Below, one piece after another: positions 33,484-42,565 of a stretch of DNA of 57,358 bases. Position numbers and translations under genes: made by a program. The stretch spans positions 1 to 57,358 of the forward strand of contig JANYHB010000057.1 of assembly GCA_025359265.1 (NCBI GenBank), written 5' to 3'. Below the pieces are notes generated by a model. It had not been told where the DNA came from. It made no database searches and saw only the letters and a program-made list of their open reading frames with translations. The DNA is from Hyphomicrobiales bacterium. GTDB lineage: Bacteria; Pseudomonadota; Alphaproteobacteria; Rhizobiales; Aestuariivirgaceae. Each line of letters opens with the position of its first letter. Position 1 is the first letter of the stretch.

Positions 33484-33531
33484 AAGAAAAAGCAAAAGGC
33501 CCGCCGTCTCCCCCAAGAGAACAGCAGGCCT
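33484..33531 (-). terminator. Rho-independent terminator of the YbjQ-family gene
   Basis: On the minus strand AGGCCTGCTGTTCTC pairs with GAGACGGCGGGCCT (about 14 bp, one bulged T and two G-U pairs) around a short G-rich loop. The tail TTTGCTTTTTCTT follows. It lies 49 bp past the YbjQ-family stop and upstream of psd, so it separates the two units. Confidence 0.8.
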
Positions 33532-33579
33532 ATCCAGTTTACAATTCCGGCTCTTGGTGGCCGGTTGAAAAAATTAAGT

Positions 33580-34017
33580 CTAGTGCACCGCGCTCGATAG
33601 CATGCGAACCGCTGGCTTATTAAATACTGGAACCGAGGCAAAAGCGTCGTCATCGTTTTCTGCCAAAACTTCAACGGGCAGCGCAGCAATGGCTTTTGGC
33701 AGCGCTTGGGTGCTGACCGCCGTGCCCGTGGCAACGGCCTGATACAAGCCATCGCTCAGTTCCGTCAATTCCAACTTCAAATTTATGATGGCATCTGCGC
33801 CCAAAAGCCTGGCTTGGTGCATGGCCTTAGCTTCAGCACCTTCTTTGGCAAGAAGCAAACCTTCAGACATTTCATCCATTGATGTGTAGGACAGGCCGCG
33901 CAATCCACCATGGTTAAATTTCATGATGCGGCGTGACCACAAAATTGATCCGCGCACCACGCCGAGCGTCTCTTCCACCGAACGCCCGGCAACCGTCTCT
34001 GTTGTAGATATCCTCAT
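33580..34017 (-). CDS. YbjQ (UPF0145) family protein
   Basis: The 145-residue protein has the YbjQ pattern: an N-terminal TLGVVRGSILWSR strand pair, a long helix, then ARLLGADAIINLKLEL and the closing VATGTAVST. These proteins form pentamers. They are annotated as possible heavy-metal binding, but no function is proven. About 40 extra C-terminal residues beyond the core are low in structure. The ATG at 34017 has GGGGA upstream; a frame 5 codons longer is less likely. It has its own terminator before psd. Confidence 0.8.
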   Translation of the reverse strand: MRISTTETVAGRSVEETLGVVRGSILWSRRIMKFNHGGLRGLSYTSMDEMSEGLLLAKEGAEAKAMHQARLLGADAIINLKLELTELSDGLYQAVATGTAVSTQALPKAIAALPVEVLAENDDDAFASVPVFNKPAVRMLSSAVH

Positions 34018-34275
34018 TTGACACGTCCCCAAAACTTTTGTTCCGGCAGCGTCAGACTTGGTGCTGACTTACTGCCTTTACATTTGCCACATGAGCTGTG
34101 GTCGTGGAGCCAATATGCCGGGCAGATGTAAACAAAGATGAATCCAGATCGCATTTGCATCTAATTTGATTCGAATTCGGCTTGAATTCGAGGCTCACGA
34201 TTAACAGGTTCTTCCTGCCCGTGCTTACCAAAACGTTGCTTCAGCACCTGGAAAGTATCACCTTAAACACCTACT

Positions 34276-36117
34276 TCACACTTCCGCCAATTCCGCAACT
34301 TCTGCGAGTCTGCGACGTGCTTTATCGGCTTGTTGTTGCCTGTTCCACATGGTTGCATAGAGGCCTTTTTTGCGCAGCAAAGCGGAATGGGTGCCGCGTT
34401 CTGCAATTTTGCCCTTATCGAGAACAATTATTTCATCCGCTTCGATAATTGTTGATAGGCGATGCGCAATCACCAAAGTTGTTCGATTGCGCGAAACAAC
34501 TTTCAGAGCCGACTGAATTTCTTGCTCAGTTAAACTATCAAGCGCTGACGTGGCTTCATCAAGGATAAGAATGGGAGGCGCTTTTAAAATAGTGCGCGCT
34601 ATAGAGACGCGTTGCTTTTCACCGCCGGAAAGCTTTAGACCGCGCTCTCCCACCAGGCTCTCATATTTCTTTGGAAGACTGATCACGAAGTCATGGATTT
34701 GGGCGAGCTTGGCTGCTTCTTCAACTTCCGCATCACTGGCTTCGGGTTTGCCGTAGCGAATGTTGTAGCGCACCGTGTCATTAAAGAGCACTGTATCTTG
34801 AGGAACCATGCCAATGGCGCGGCGCAAACTCTCTTGCTGAACCTCGGCAATGTCCTGGCCGTCAATCAGTATATGGCCCCGTGTCACATCGTAAAACCGA
34901 TATAACAATCTTGAAATAGTGGATTTTCCAGCCCCTGATGGGCCCACAATGGCCACGGTTTTTCCAGCAGGAACGACGAATGAAACATCGTTCAAAATGG
35001 GGCGTGCTTCATCATAGGCAAAAGAAACATGTTCAAATGCAATCTCGCCCTTTGCCGCTCGGAACGGCGCTGCCCCCGGCTTATCGGCTATTTCCGCATT
35101 CTGTTTCAATATTGAAAACATGCCTTCCACGTCAATCAAGCCCTGTTTTATCTCGCGGTAAGAAGAGCCAATGAAATTGAGGGGAATGGAAAGCTGGATG
35201 AGCAACGCATTTCCTAGCACAAGATCACCAATGGTATCTTTACCAGAAAGAATTGCCAATGCAGACATCACCATCACAATGGTGAGGCCCGCTGAAAAGA
35301 TCACGGCTTGGCCTGCGTTGAGCGCCGCAAGTGAAACCCAGGTTTTAATGGCGGCCCCCTCATATCGTGCCATGGCTCCATCATAGCGCTGCGCTTCATG
35401 CTTCTCGTTACCGAAGTATTTAACGGTTTCAAAATTCAGCAAGCTGTCAATGGCCTTGGTTCCGGCATCATTGTCGGCCTCATTCATCGTACGTCGAATA
35501 CCGATGCGGGCCTCTGTGGCCAAATAGCTGAACGTGACATAAGCGAAAACCGTCAAGGCAACGACCAGCGCATAGACCCAGCCAAGCGACCACGCAATTG
35601 CGCCACACAGGAAGATGATTTCAAATGCGGTTGGCAAAGTGTTGAACAACGCAAATCGCAACACCGAGTCTACGCCATTGATACCGCGCGATATGATGCG
35701 GCTGAGTGCGCCAGTTTTGCGTTCCAAATGAAATTTTAAAGAGAGTTGGTGCAGATGCATAAAAGTGTTGGTCGAAAGTTCGCGCACCGCACGTTGGCCC
35801 ACCTTGGCAAAAACGGCGTCGCGCATTTGCGCGAACAGCACGGAAAACACGCGGCCCAACCCATACGCCATCACCATGAAGAAAGGCACGGAGAGCAACG
35901 CCACGGTTTGGCCTTGCCCGGCAGCCAACGCATCAGCCGCCCATTTGAAGGCATAGGGCGTTAGAATAGTGACAACTTTGGATCCGACCAACAAAAGCAA
36001 AGCGATGATTACCCGGGCTTTCAAGTCTGGCCTGCCCTTGGCCCAGAGGTAGGGCATAAGGCCTTTCATCGTCGTCCACTGGCTGGTTTCGCGCGGGGTC
36101 GTCGCAGTGGAGCTCAT
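34276..36117 (-). CDS. Atm1/HMT-type ABC exporter (permease-ATPase fusion)
   Basis: A 613-residue half-transporter that dimerises in the inner membrane. The N-terminal 330 residues hold six helices, with the Atm1-like blocks ALSRIISRGINGVDSVLRF and DSLLNFETVKYFGNEKHE. The ATPase domain has GPSGAGKST, the signature LSGGEKQRVSIARTI, Walker B ILILDEATSALD and the switch His in IAHRLST. Atm1 proteins export glutathione-bound sulfur species or metal-glutathione complexes for Fe-S assembly and metal tolerance. Substrate here is inferred from family. The LysM gene lies directly upstream on the same strand. Confidence 0.9.
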   Translation of the reverse strand: MSSTATTPRETSQWTTMKGLMPYLWAKGRPDLKARVIIALLLLVGSKVVTILTPYAFKWAADALAAGQGQTVALLSVPFFMVMAYGLGRVFSVLFAQMRDAVFAKVGQRAVRELSTNTFMHLHQLSLKFHLERKTGALSRIISRGINGVDSVLRFALFNTLPTAFEIIFLCGAIAWSLGWVYALVVALTVFAYVTFSYLATEARIGIRRTMNEADNDAGTKAIDSLLNFETVKYFGNEKHEAQRYDGAMARYEGAAIKTWVSLAALNAGQAVIFSAGLTIVMVMSALAILSGKDTIGDLVLGNALLIQLSIPLNFIGSSYREIKQGLIDVEGMFSILKQNAEIADKPGAAPFRAAKGEIAFEHVSFAYDEARPILNDVSFVVPAGKTVAIVGPSGAGKSTISRLLYRFYDVTRGHILIDGQDIAEVQQESLRRAIGMVPQDTVLFNDTVRYNIRYGKPEASDAEVEEAAKLAQIHDFVISLPKKYESLVGERGLKLSGGEKQRVSIARTILKAPPILILDEATSALDSLTEQEIQSALKVVSRNRTTLVIAHRLSTIIEADEIIVLDKGKIAERGTHSALLRKKGLYATMWNRQQQADKARRRLAEVAELAEV

Positions 36118-36546
36118 TTAGTTGGCTTTCCTATCGGGCAACACCAGGTGCTGGCCGGGATGGATCAATTCTGGTTTGGATATAATGTTGCGATTGGCAT
36201 TCACAATCAACCAATAGTCTCGGCCATTGCCATAAATTTCCCGCGCAATTCTCCACAAGGTGTTACCCCGCTGCACCTTTATGTCATGCGGTTTGACCGT
36301 TATAAATACAGGGTCTGGCGTCGTCATACGCGGGCCAAGCCCATCGTAAGGCATGGTTTTAGGCAACGCATCGCTTGTGGTGCTGAGACTTGGAATGACA
36401 TTGGAACGGACGCTTGGAGGGTTAAAGATCTTTTGTTTTTGCTGGTGCAACAACAAGAACACCGCAATGCAAGCCAACACGGCGGGCAGGCTGAATCCTG
36501 AGAGGGTTATATAATTCCAGCTGTTGGTTTGCCTTGCGATTGCCAT
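36118..36546 (-). CDS. LysM-domain membrane-anchored protein
   Basis: The 142-residue protein has one membrane segment near residues 18-33 and a LysM domain at the C-terminus. The domain reads VQRGNTLWRIAREIYGNGRDYWLIVNAN, then the closing PELIHPGQHLVLP. LysM domains bind peptidoglycan, so a periplasmic cell-wall contact is likely. A GTG two codons upstream of the chosen ATG is possible. It ends directly before the Atm1-type gene and is divergent from the LOG gene across a 65-bp gap. Confidence 0.85.
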   Translation of the reverse strand: MAIARQTNSWNYITLSGFSLPAVLACIAVFLLLHQQKQKIFNPPSVRSNVIPSLSTTSDALPKTMPYDGLGPRMTTPDPVFITVKPHDIKVQRGNTLWRIAREIYGNGRDYWLIVNANRNIISKPELIHPGQHLVLPDRKAN

Positions 36547-36611
36547 GGTCACTATATAGTCATGCGTTGCCTCTCGAATAAGGCCCTAACCCTTGATTTG
36601 CAAAGACCATT

Positions 36612-37226
36612 ATGTACCCCACCCGAAATGCGCCTGAACACAGGCTCTGCGTTTATTGCGGCTCCAGCCCGGGGCGCAATCCGGCTTTTGCAAAGGCTGC
36701 CACTGAGCTCGGCACCTTATTAGCCCGCGAAGGCATGGGGCTGGTTTATGGCGGCGGCGCCATTGGTTTGATGGGCGAAGTGGCCAAGGCCGCCTTGAAT
36801 GCTGGCGGTCATGTCACTGGCATCATTCCTGAGTTTTTAGTGAAGAAAGAACGGATGCTTGAAGGTGTAAATGAATTGATCGTCACTCGCTCGATGCATG
36901 AGCGCAAAACTTTGATGTTTGAGAAGTCCACGGGGTTTGTGGCGCTGCCTGGCGGCGTTGGCACGCTTGAAGAACTGGCCGAAATCACCACTTGGGCGCA
37001 GCTTAATCAGCATGCCAAGCCGATTATCATTGCTGATGTTGAAGGTTATTGGAGCCCATTATTGCAACTGCTTGATCACATGCGCGCGGAATCATTTATT
37101 CGGGCTGAAACTGAAGTATTTCTGGATGTAGCAGACTCGGTGGATGAGGTGATCCCACTCTATCGCCAGCGCGTGGGCAAAGTGCGGCAGAAAGTGCCGC
37201 TGGCCGTTATTCGCCAGCAACTGTAA
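36612..37226 (+). CDS. LOG family protein (nucleotide 5'-monophosphate phosphoribohydrolase)
   Basis: The Rossmann-fold LOG family has the motif PGGxGTxxE, seen here as LPGGVGTLEELAE, with the upstream YGGGAIGLMGEVA and the MHERKTLMFE block. Such enzymes release a base from a nucleoside monophosphate. Plant members activate cytokinins, while most bacterial ones act in nucleotide turnover. The N-terminal VYCGSSPGRNP is typical. Length is 204 residues. The 3' end overlaps the convergent rarD gene by 20 bp. Confidence 0.9.
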   Translation: MYPTRNAPEHRLCVYCGSSPGRNPAFAKAATELGTLLAREGMGLVYGGGAIGLMGEVAKAALNAGGHVTGIIPEFLVKKERMLEGVNELIVTRSMHERKTLMFEKSTGFVALPGGVGTLEELAEITTWAQLNQHAKPIIIADVEGYWSPLLQLLDHMRAESFIRAETEVFLDVADSVDEVIPLYRQRVGKVRQKVPLAVIRQQL

Positions 37227-38106
37227 CCAGTTTGTCTTCGCGCAAGGAGGCCACGCTATAGATCATCAGCGCCACCCAGATGATGGCGAACCCAGAGAGT
37301 TTCCACGTGTCCAGCTTCTCGCCAAACCAGAACACAGCGGTGAGGAACACCAGTGAGGGTGAGAGATATTGCAGCAGGCCCGCAGTAGAATAACGGATCA
37401 GCTTGTTTGAGGCTGAATAGAAAATCAGGGCGCCGGCAGTGAACACGCCGCAACCCATCAACATCAGTGTACTGAACATATCAGTTCCGAAGTGCAGCTC
37501 TCCTCTTGTGCCCAGCCAAACATCCGCAGCCAACAATGGCACCAAGGCGAGCATCACTTCAACCAAGAACCCCTCGATGGGGCCCACCGCCATGATCTTG
37601 CGCAGATAGCCATAAAGACAAAACGTTGTGGCCAGCGATAGGCCGATCCACGGAAATACGCCGGTACCGAAAGTCACAACAGCAACAGCAAATACCGCAA
37701 GGCCAATCGCCAGCATTTGCGGCTTGCTGAAACGCTCATGCAGGAAAATGAAGCCAACCGCCACATTCATCAGTGGATTGATAAAATAGCCCAGGCTGGC
37801 ATCCAGCGTGTGGCCGTGGGTGATGCACCAAATATAAAGTGACCAATTGAATACCACGAGCACGCTGGTAAATGCTAAAAGTGCCATCGCGCGGCCATTG
37901 CGCATAACCGCCCAAACGGCAGACAGACGGCCAAGATACCAAGCCACGCCAACACCAATTGGTATGCTCCATAAAGCCCGGTGAACCGCAATCTCCAATG
38001 GATTGATATAGCGGATCAGGCCAAAGTAGCCCGCCATTGCACCCCAGAACAGATGCGCAACCACGGCATAGATCACGCCGCGATTTTGATCTTTGGTGTC
38101 ACTCAC
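37207..38106 (-). CDS. rarD: RarD-type EamA permease
   Basis: The 299-residue protein has ten hydrophobic helices in two repeats. It carries the RarD-specific start GVIYAVVAHLFWGAMAGYF and the LEIAVHRALWSIP block. The segment NWSLYIWCITHGHTLDASLGYF and the later FINPLMNVAVGFIFLHERF are strongly conserved in RarD. The physiological substrate is not established. Its ATG overlaps the cimA stop by 4 bp, so it is translated with the cimA transcript. Confidence 0.92.
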   Translation of the reverse strand: MSDTKDQNRGVIYAVVAHLFWGAMAGYFGLIRYINPLEIAVHRALWSIPIGVGVAWYLGRLSAVWAVMRNGRAMALLAFTSVLVVFNWSLYIWCITHGHTLDASLGYFINPLMNVAVGFIFLHERFSKPQMLAIGLAVFAVAVVTFGTGVFPWIGLSLATTFCLYGYLRKIMAVGPIEGFLVEVMLALVPLLAADVWLGTRGELHFGTDMFSTLMLMGCGVFTAGALIFYSASNKLIRYSTAGLLQYLSPSLVFLTAVFWFGEKLDTWKLSGFAIIWVALMIYSVASLREDKLVTVAGE

Positions 38107-39674
38107 GCGGCAACGCCGTCGCGGAGCAGCTTGTAAGTGATGGCATCCAGCAGCGCTTGGAACGAGGCTTCAACAATATTGGGTGAAACACCCACAGTGA
38201 ACCAGCGATTGCCCTTGTCATCCCTGCTTTCAATCAAAACCCGGGTGGTGGCGCCCGTGCCGCCGTTGAGGATGCGCACCTTGAAATCCACCAATTCCAT
38301 ATTGTCGATATGCTTTTGGTATTTTCCCAAATCCTTGCGCAGAGCCACGTCCAAAGCACTTACCGGGCCATTACCCTCGCCGGCGCTGATCAAAATATCG
38401 CTGCCCACTTTCACTTTCACGCTGGCTTCGGAATACATGGTGCCATCACGTTGGCCCACATTCACCTGGAAGCTCTGCACATCAAAATAGTGCGGCACCG
38501 TGCCCAGCGTGCGCCGCGCCAGAAGTTCAAAAGAGGCATCAGCGCCATCATAGGCATAGCCAATGTTCTCGCGCTCTTTCACTTCGCGCAATAAATGATC
38601 AAGGCGGGCGTCGTCCTTCCTGATCGACAGGCCGATGCGTTCCAACTCTGCCAGCAAATTAGATTTACCAGCCTGATCTGAAACCAGAATGCGCCGCGTG
38701 TTGCCCACGCTTTCGGGCTTCACGTGTTCATAAGTCTCCGGTTCTTTGGCTAAGGCTGATGCGTGAATACCGGCCTTGGTGGCGAAGGCACTTTTGCCCA
38801 CATAGGGGGCTTGCGCGAAAGGCGCACGGTTTAAAAGCTCATCAAAGCTGCGGCTGATGTTGGTCAGTTCCGCCAGATTTGCACCCAGCTCAAATCGCGT
38901 GTTGAAATGCGGCTTCAAGCCCAGCGTGCCGATGATGGAGATGAGATTGGCATTGCCACAACGTTCGCCGATGCCATTCAATGTGCCCTGAATTTGGCAC
39001 ACACCGGCTTCCACGGCGGCCAGAGAATTAGCCACGGCCTGCTCTGTGTCATTATGCGCATGGATGCCGAGATGGGAACCGGGGATCATTTTTGTCAGTG
39101 TACTGACGATCTTCGTCACCTCCGGCGGCATGGCGCCGCCATTGGTGTCGCACAACACAACCCAGCGCGCGCCAGCATCATAGGCCGCCTTGGCGCAGGC
39201 GGCGGCGTAAGTGGGGTTGGCTTTGTAGCCATCAAAGAAATGTTCGCAATCCACCAGCACTTCCCTGCCCACTGCTTTGGCGGCCGCAACGCTTTGGGTG
39301 ATGCTTTCGAGATTTTCCTCATTGGTGCAGCCCAAGGCCACGCGCACGTGATAATCCCAGCTCTTGGCCACAAAGCAGATGGCTTTGGCCTTGGCGTGTA
39401 GCAAAGTTTGCAGGCCAGGATCGTTGGAGACTGAGCGCCCCGCCCGCTTGGTCATGCCGAAAGCGGTGAAGGTGGCTTTGGATTTGCGCTCCTGCGCAAA
39501 CAGTGCTGTATCTGTGGGGTTGCCGCCAGGATAGCCGCCTTCGATATAATCCACGCCCAATTTATCGAGCATGGAAATCACTGCCAGTTTATCCTCCAGC
39601 GAGAAGGTAACGCCAGGTGTCTGCTGGCCGTCGCGCAAGGTGGTGTCGAAGAGGAAGAGTTTTTCGCGGGTCAT
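38103..39674 (-). CDS. cimA: (R)-citramalate synthase
   Basis: CimA condenses pyruvate and acetyl-CoA to citramalate, a route to 2-oxobutyrate and isoleucine that bypasses threonine. The N-terminal barrel starts LFDTTLRDGQQTPGVTFS and has GGYPGGNPTD, LCDTNGGAMPP and GIHAHNDTEQAVANS, the metal and catalytic blocks. The C-terminal LeuA dimer domain follows (DFKVRILNGGTGATTRVL). The 523-residue length and GGYPGGNPTD pattern point to the citramalate type (TIGR00977) rather than LeuA. It overlaps the DUF559 gene by 4 bp. Confidence 0.92.
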   Translation of the reverse strand: MTREKLFLFDTTLRDGQQTPGVTFSLEDKLAVISMLDKLGVDYIEGGYPGGNPTDTALFAQERKSKATFTAFGMTKRAGRSVSNDPGLQTLLHAKAKAICFVAKSWDYHVRVALGCTNEENLESITQSVAAAKAVGREVLVDCEHFFDGYKANPTYAAACAKAAYDAGARWVVLCDTNGGAMPPEVTKIVSTLTKMIPGSHLGIHAHNDTEQAVANSLAAVEAGVCQIQGTLNGIGERCGNANLISIIGTLGLKPHFNTRFELGANLAELTNISRSFDELLNRAPFAQAPYVGKSAFATKAGIHASALAKEPETYEHVKPESVGNTRRILVSDQAGKSNLLAELERIGLSIRKDDARLDHLLREVKERENIGYAYDGADASFELLARRTLGTVPHYFDVQSFQVNVGQRDGTMYSEASVKVKVGSDILISAGEGNGPVSALDVALRKDLGKYQKHIDNMELVDFKVRILNGGTGATTRVLIESRDDKGNRWFTVGVSPNIVEASFQALLDAITYKLLRDGVAA

Positions 39675-40150
39675 GGTTTAGCTTCCAAGGCATCGAGAAT
39701 GGCCAGCAAGGTTCCATCCAGTGCTTGATTGATGTTGATATTCCAGAAACGGAGAATGCGGAAATGCTGGGCCTTCAGCCAAGCACTGCGCTGTTCATCA
39801 TAAAAAGAGTCGAGATGTTGGCTGCCGTCAAGTTCAATGATCAAGCGCCTTTCGAGGCAGACAAAATCGACGATATATTTGCCAAGCGGAACTTGGCGGC
39901 GAAATTTACAATGTTCAAAGCGGCGGCCACGCAATGCGGCCCAGAGCTTTTTTTCGACATCGGTGGAATTTCTGCAAAGGTGTTTGGCGAATTGCTGCTT
40001 GCGTTGGAGCGACCCCTCATCCGCCCTTCGGGCACCTTCTCCCGCAAGGGGAGAAGGAGAAATACGATGGGATTCTGTCGCAGCTTCCTTCTCCCCTTGC
40101 GGGAGAAGGTGGCGCGCAGCGCCGGATGAGGGGTCGCTCCGCACTATCAT
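39671..40150 (-). CDS. DUF559 (Vsr-like nuclease fold) protein with repeat-encoded N-terminus
   Basis: The domain begins at about residue 50: [38 protein letters not shown] and [10 protein letters not shown]. These are the DUF559 core with a PD-(D/E)xK-like acidic pattern, so nuclease activity is possible but unproven. The ATG at 40150 overlaps the cysS stop as ATGA, and its own TGA overlaps the cimA ATG, so translation is coupled on both sides. Residues about 4-48 are encoded by the palindromic repeat at 40006-40140 and read as SPSPLAGEG-type low-complexity sequence. A GTG at 40162 would add four residues. Confidence 0.8.
   Translation of the reverse strand: MIVRSDPSSGAARHLLPQGEKEAATESHRISPSPLAGEGARRADEGSLQRKQQFAKHLCRNSTDVEKKLWAALRGRRFEHCKFRRQVPLGKYIVDFVCLERRLIIELDGSQHLDSFYDEQRSAWLKAQHFRILRFWNININQALDGTLLAILDALEAKP
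40006..40140. repeat. Composite palindromic repeat inside the DUF559 gene
   Basis: Outer arms of 18 bp (40006-40023 and 40123-40140, ending GGGGTCGCTCC) are perfect inverted repeats. Inside them a second pair of 25-bp arms (40034-40058 and 40086-40110, containing CTTCTCCCGCAAGGGGAGAAG) is also perfect. The type is a dispersed alphaproteobacterial repeat usually found between genes. Here it is in frame within a coding sequence. Confidence 0.88.
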
Positions 40151-41538
40151 CTTAAGCTCCACTCGGTTTTGAGTTCGCCTGTGAGGGGATTTTTCACATC
40201 CTTGATCTGAATGCCCATGGCGGAAAGTTGGTCGCGGATTTCGTCAGATTTCTTCCAGTCCCTGGCCTTGCGGGCTTCGAGGCGGGCGGTGATCAGTGTT
40301 TCGATCTCAGGATTTTTAGCAGACATCACATCTTCCGAAACACGAGAATGTTGATCGTACGACGCCAAATCGATGCCTATGACGTTCAGCAGATATTGAA
40401 GTTTTGAAGCATTAAAAAAATGAGAATTCGAAAGCAAAACTGAAATCGCCTTTGGTGTATTCAAATCATCTTCAAGCGCCTCAAAGAATTCTCCTTCTGC
40501 AATCTTCGTGGAATGATGCCCTATCGAATCTCTGTCTAATTCCAACATTGTGGCGAGCGATCGCAAATTGCTTTTGGCCTCCTGCAAATTTCTTTGCGTC
40601 CAATCAATCGGCTGGCGATAATGCGTTTTGAGCATGTTGAACCGCACCACTTCGCCTGGCCATTCTGCCAGCACCTCCGCAATCGTCCTGAAATTCCCCA
40701 AACTCTTGCTCATCTTCTGGCCTTCAACCTGCAGGAAGCCGTTGTGCATCCAATAATTCGCCATCACCGTGGTGCCATGCGCGCACCTGCTCTGAGCGAT
40801 TTCGTTTTCGTGGTGCGGGAAGATCAACTCCAGCCCGCCGCCATGGATGTCAAACACCTCACCCAGATGCGCCTTGCTCATCACGCTGCACTCGATGTGC
40901 CAGCCGGGGCGGCCACGGCCCCAGGGCGAAACCCAACCGGGTTCCTCCGTTGCTGACTGTTTCCACAGCACAAAGTCACCCGGATTTTTCTTGTGCGCAT
41001 CCACGGCCACGCGAGCGCCTGCAAGTTGGTCTTCCAACTTGCGGCCTGAGAGTGCGCCATAATCCTTCATGGAGGATACGTCGAATAACACTTCACCAGC
41101 CGCCGCATAAGCGTGGCCGTTATTGATCAGCACACTGATCATTTTCACCATGCCTTCGATATGTTCGGTGGCGCGGGGTTGCGCTGTTGGCGGCAAGCAG
41201 CCCAGTGCAGCAACGTCTTTCTGATATTGGTCGTAGGTCTTTTCCGTCACCTTACGAATGGCGTCATTTAGCGGTGTGTCGGGGTAATCGCGCAGCGCCC
41301 GCGCATTTATCTTGTCATCCACATCGGTGATGTTGCGCACATAAGTGACGTGGCTTTCGCCATAGATGTGGCGCAACAAACGGTAGAGCACATCAAATAC
41401 AACGGCCGGCCGGGCATTGCCGATATGAGCGAAATCATAGACCGTTGGCCCGCAGACATACATGCGCACGTTGGTGGGATCGATGGGGGTGAAAACCTCC
41501 TTCGTTCTGGTCAACGTATTATAGATTCGCAGTGCCAT
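40147..41538 (-). CDS. cysS: Cysteinyl-tRNA synthetase
   Basis: CysRS charges tRNA-Cys. The 463-residue class I synthetase has the zinc Cys and HIGH-like region in [18 protein letters not shown], the zinc-site [14 protein letters not shown], and the KMSKSLGN loop. Length and order of blocks are normal. The stop overlaps the DUF559 start. The 263 bp upstream of the gene (41539-41801) hold no ORF I can support, and I see no RNA gene there. Confidence 0.96.
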   Translation of the reverse strand: MALRIYNTLTRTKEVFTPIDPTNVRMYVCGPTVYDFAHIGNARPAVVFDVLYRLLRHIYGESHVTYVRNITDVDDKINARALRDYPDTPLNDAIRKVTEKTYDQYQKDVAALGCLPPTAQPRATEHIEGMVKMISVLINNGHAYAAAGEVLFDVSSMKDYGALSGRKLEDQLAGARVAVDAHKKNPGDFVLWKQSATEEPGWVSPWGRGRPGWHIECSVMSKAHLGEVFDIHGGGLELIFPHHENEIAQSRCAHGTTVMANYWMHNGFLQVEGQKMSKSLGNFRTIAEVLAEWPGEVVRFNMLKTHYRQPIDWTQRNLQEAKSNLRSLATMLELDRDSIGHHSTKIAEGEFFEALEDDLNTPKAISVLLSNSHFFNASKLQYLLNVIGIDLASYDQHSRVSEDVMSAKNPEIETLITARLEARKARDWKKSDEIRDQLSAMGIQIKDVKNPLTGELKTEWSLR

Positions 41539-41801
41539 TTATCCCTCATGGTGCTTGCCCCCCGGGAATTCGCTTTTAAATTTTAAACAAGCGGCGCCCA
41601 GCCAGCGATATGTTCGCTAGTTATTAATATTGCCACAGGTGGCACAGGGGCGGTGCAGATTCATTAACGGCAAAATGCGCCAATGGGGAGAAAAGGTCAA
41701 GCCTTGCCACCTCGCATGGTTTCCCGAGAGTGCTACTGTGCACCCCGGTGCGAGCGGCGCATTATGTCTGGCAGACGTTGCTGTAGATGATTCGTTTGTT
41801 G

Positions 41802-42488
41802 TTATATTTTGGCGGTTTGCCCGAAAAGCACTTTGCGTTCTTCATCCGTCATGGGCTTGGAATAAGTTGGCCCCGCGGCAGCATAGGCTTTCACCACCGC
41901 AGGCCGTGCCTTGATGGCCTCAAACCAGCGCTTGAGATGGGGGAATTGATTCAAATCTTGCTTGTGCACGTCATGCGGCACAATCCACGGATAACTGGCC
42001 ATATCGGCGATGGAATAATCACCCGCCAGGTAATCACGGTCGGCCAAGCGCTTGTTCATCACGCCATAAAGACGGTTGGTTTCATTGGTATAGCGATCCA
42101 TGGCGTAGGGGATTTTTTCCGGCGCATAGACATTGAAATGGCCATTCTGCCCGGCCATTGGGCCAAGGCCACCCATTTGCCAAAACAGCCATTGCATCAC
42201 TTCAGTTTTCGCACGGATGTCTTGGGGCAGGAACTTGCCAGTTTTTTCGGCCAGATATTGCAGAATGGCGCCTGATTCAAAAATGCTGATCGGCTTGCCA
42301 CCATTTGCCGGCACGTGGTCAACAATGGCTGGCATGCGGTTGTTGGGGGCTATGGCCAAGAATTCTGGCTTGAACTGCTCACCCTTGCCAATGTCCACGC
42401 GGTGAATGGTGTAAGGCAGCCCCATCTCTTCCAGGGCGACGGTGATTTTGTGGCCATTGGGTGTTGGCCAATAATGCAGGTCAATCAT
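41802..42488 (-). CDS. Glutathione S-transferase family protein (YfcG/YghU/Ure2p-like)
   Basis: The N-terminal thioredoxin-like domain begins IDLHYWPTPNGHKITVALEEMGLPY and has the cis-Pro site in NNRMPAIVDH and the glutathione-binding FESGAILQYLAEK. The helical C-terminal domain contains YLAGDYSIADMASYPW, the conserved capping motif. This order is typical of the Nu-class YfcG/YghU GSTs, which act as disulfide-bond oxidoreductases. Length is 228 residues. The substrate is unknown. It follows the class II DAHP synthase terminator. Confidence 0.9.
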   Translation of the reverse strand: MIDLHYWPTPNGHKITVALEEMGLPYTIHRVDIGKGEQFKPEFLAIAPNNRMPAIVDHVPANGGKPISIFESGAILQYLAEKTGKFLPQDIRAKTEVMQWLFWQMGGLGPMAGQNGHFNVYAPEKIPYAMDRYTNETNRLYGVMNKRLADRDYLAGDYSIADMASYPWIVPHDVHKQDLNQFPHLKRWFEAIKARPAVVKAYAAAGPTYSKPMTDEERKVLFGQTAKI

Positions 42489-42500
42489 GGTGAAAATCCT

Positions 42501-42540
42501 AAAATGAAACTAGCGCAGATACATATTGTCTCTGCGCTAG
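42501..42540 (-). terminator. Rho-independent terminator of the DAHP synthase gene
   Basis: CTAGCGCAGA and TCTGCGCTAG (42510-42519, 42531-42540) form a perfect 10-bp stem with an 11-nt loop. On the minus strand the tail reads TTTCATTTTAGG. It lies 25 bp after the stop of the DAHP synthase gene and just upstream of the GST gene. Confidence 0.8.
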
Positions 42541-42565
42541 ATGAAATCAAGTCATGAGTGTGTGG

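Noticed and set aside
34172-34190. Inverted repeat CGAATTC-GGCTT-GAATTCG upstream of the Atm1-type gene end
   Set aside because: The 7-bp arms are centred on an EcoRI-like sequence with a short spacer and no T-run; too little to call a terminator or operator.
41539-41801. Possible ncRNA or tRNA in the gap upstream of cysS
   Set aside because: No tRNA T-loop or acceptor pairing, no SRP or 6S-like conserved block, and no terminator with a T-run could be found.
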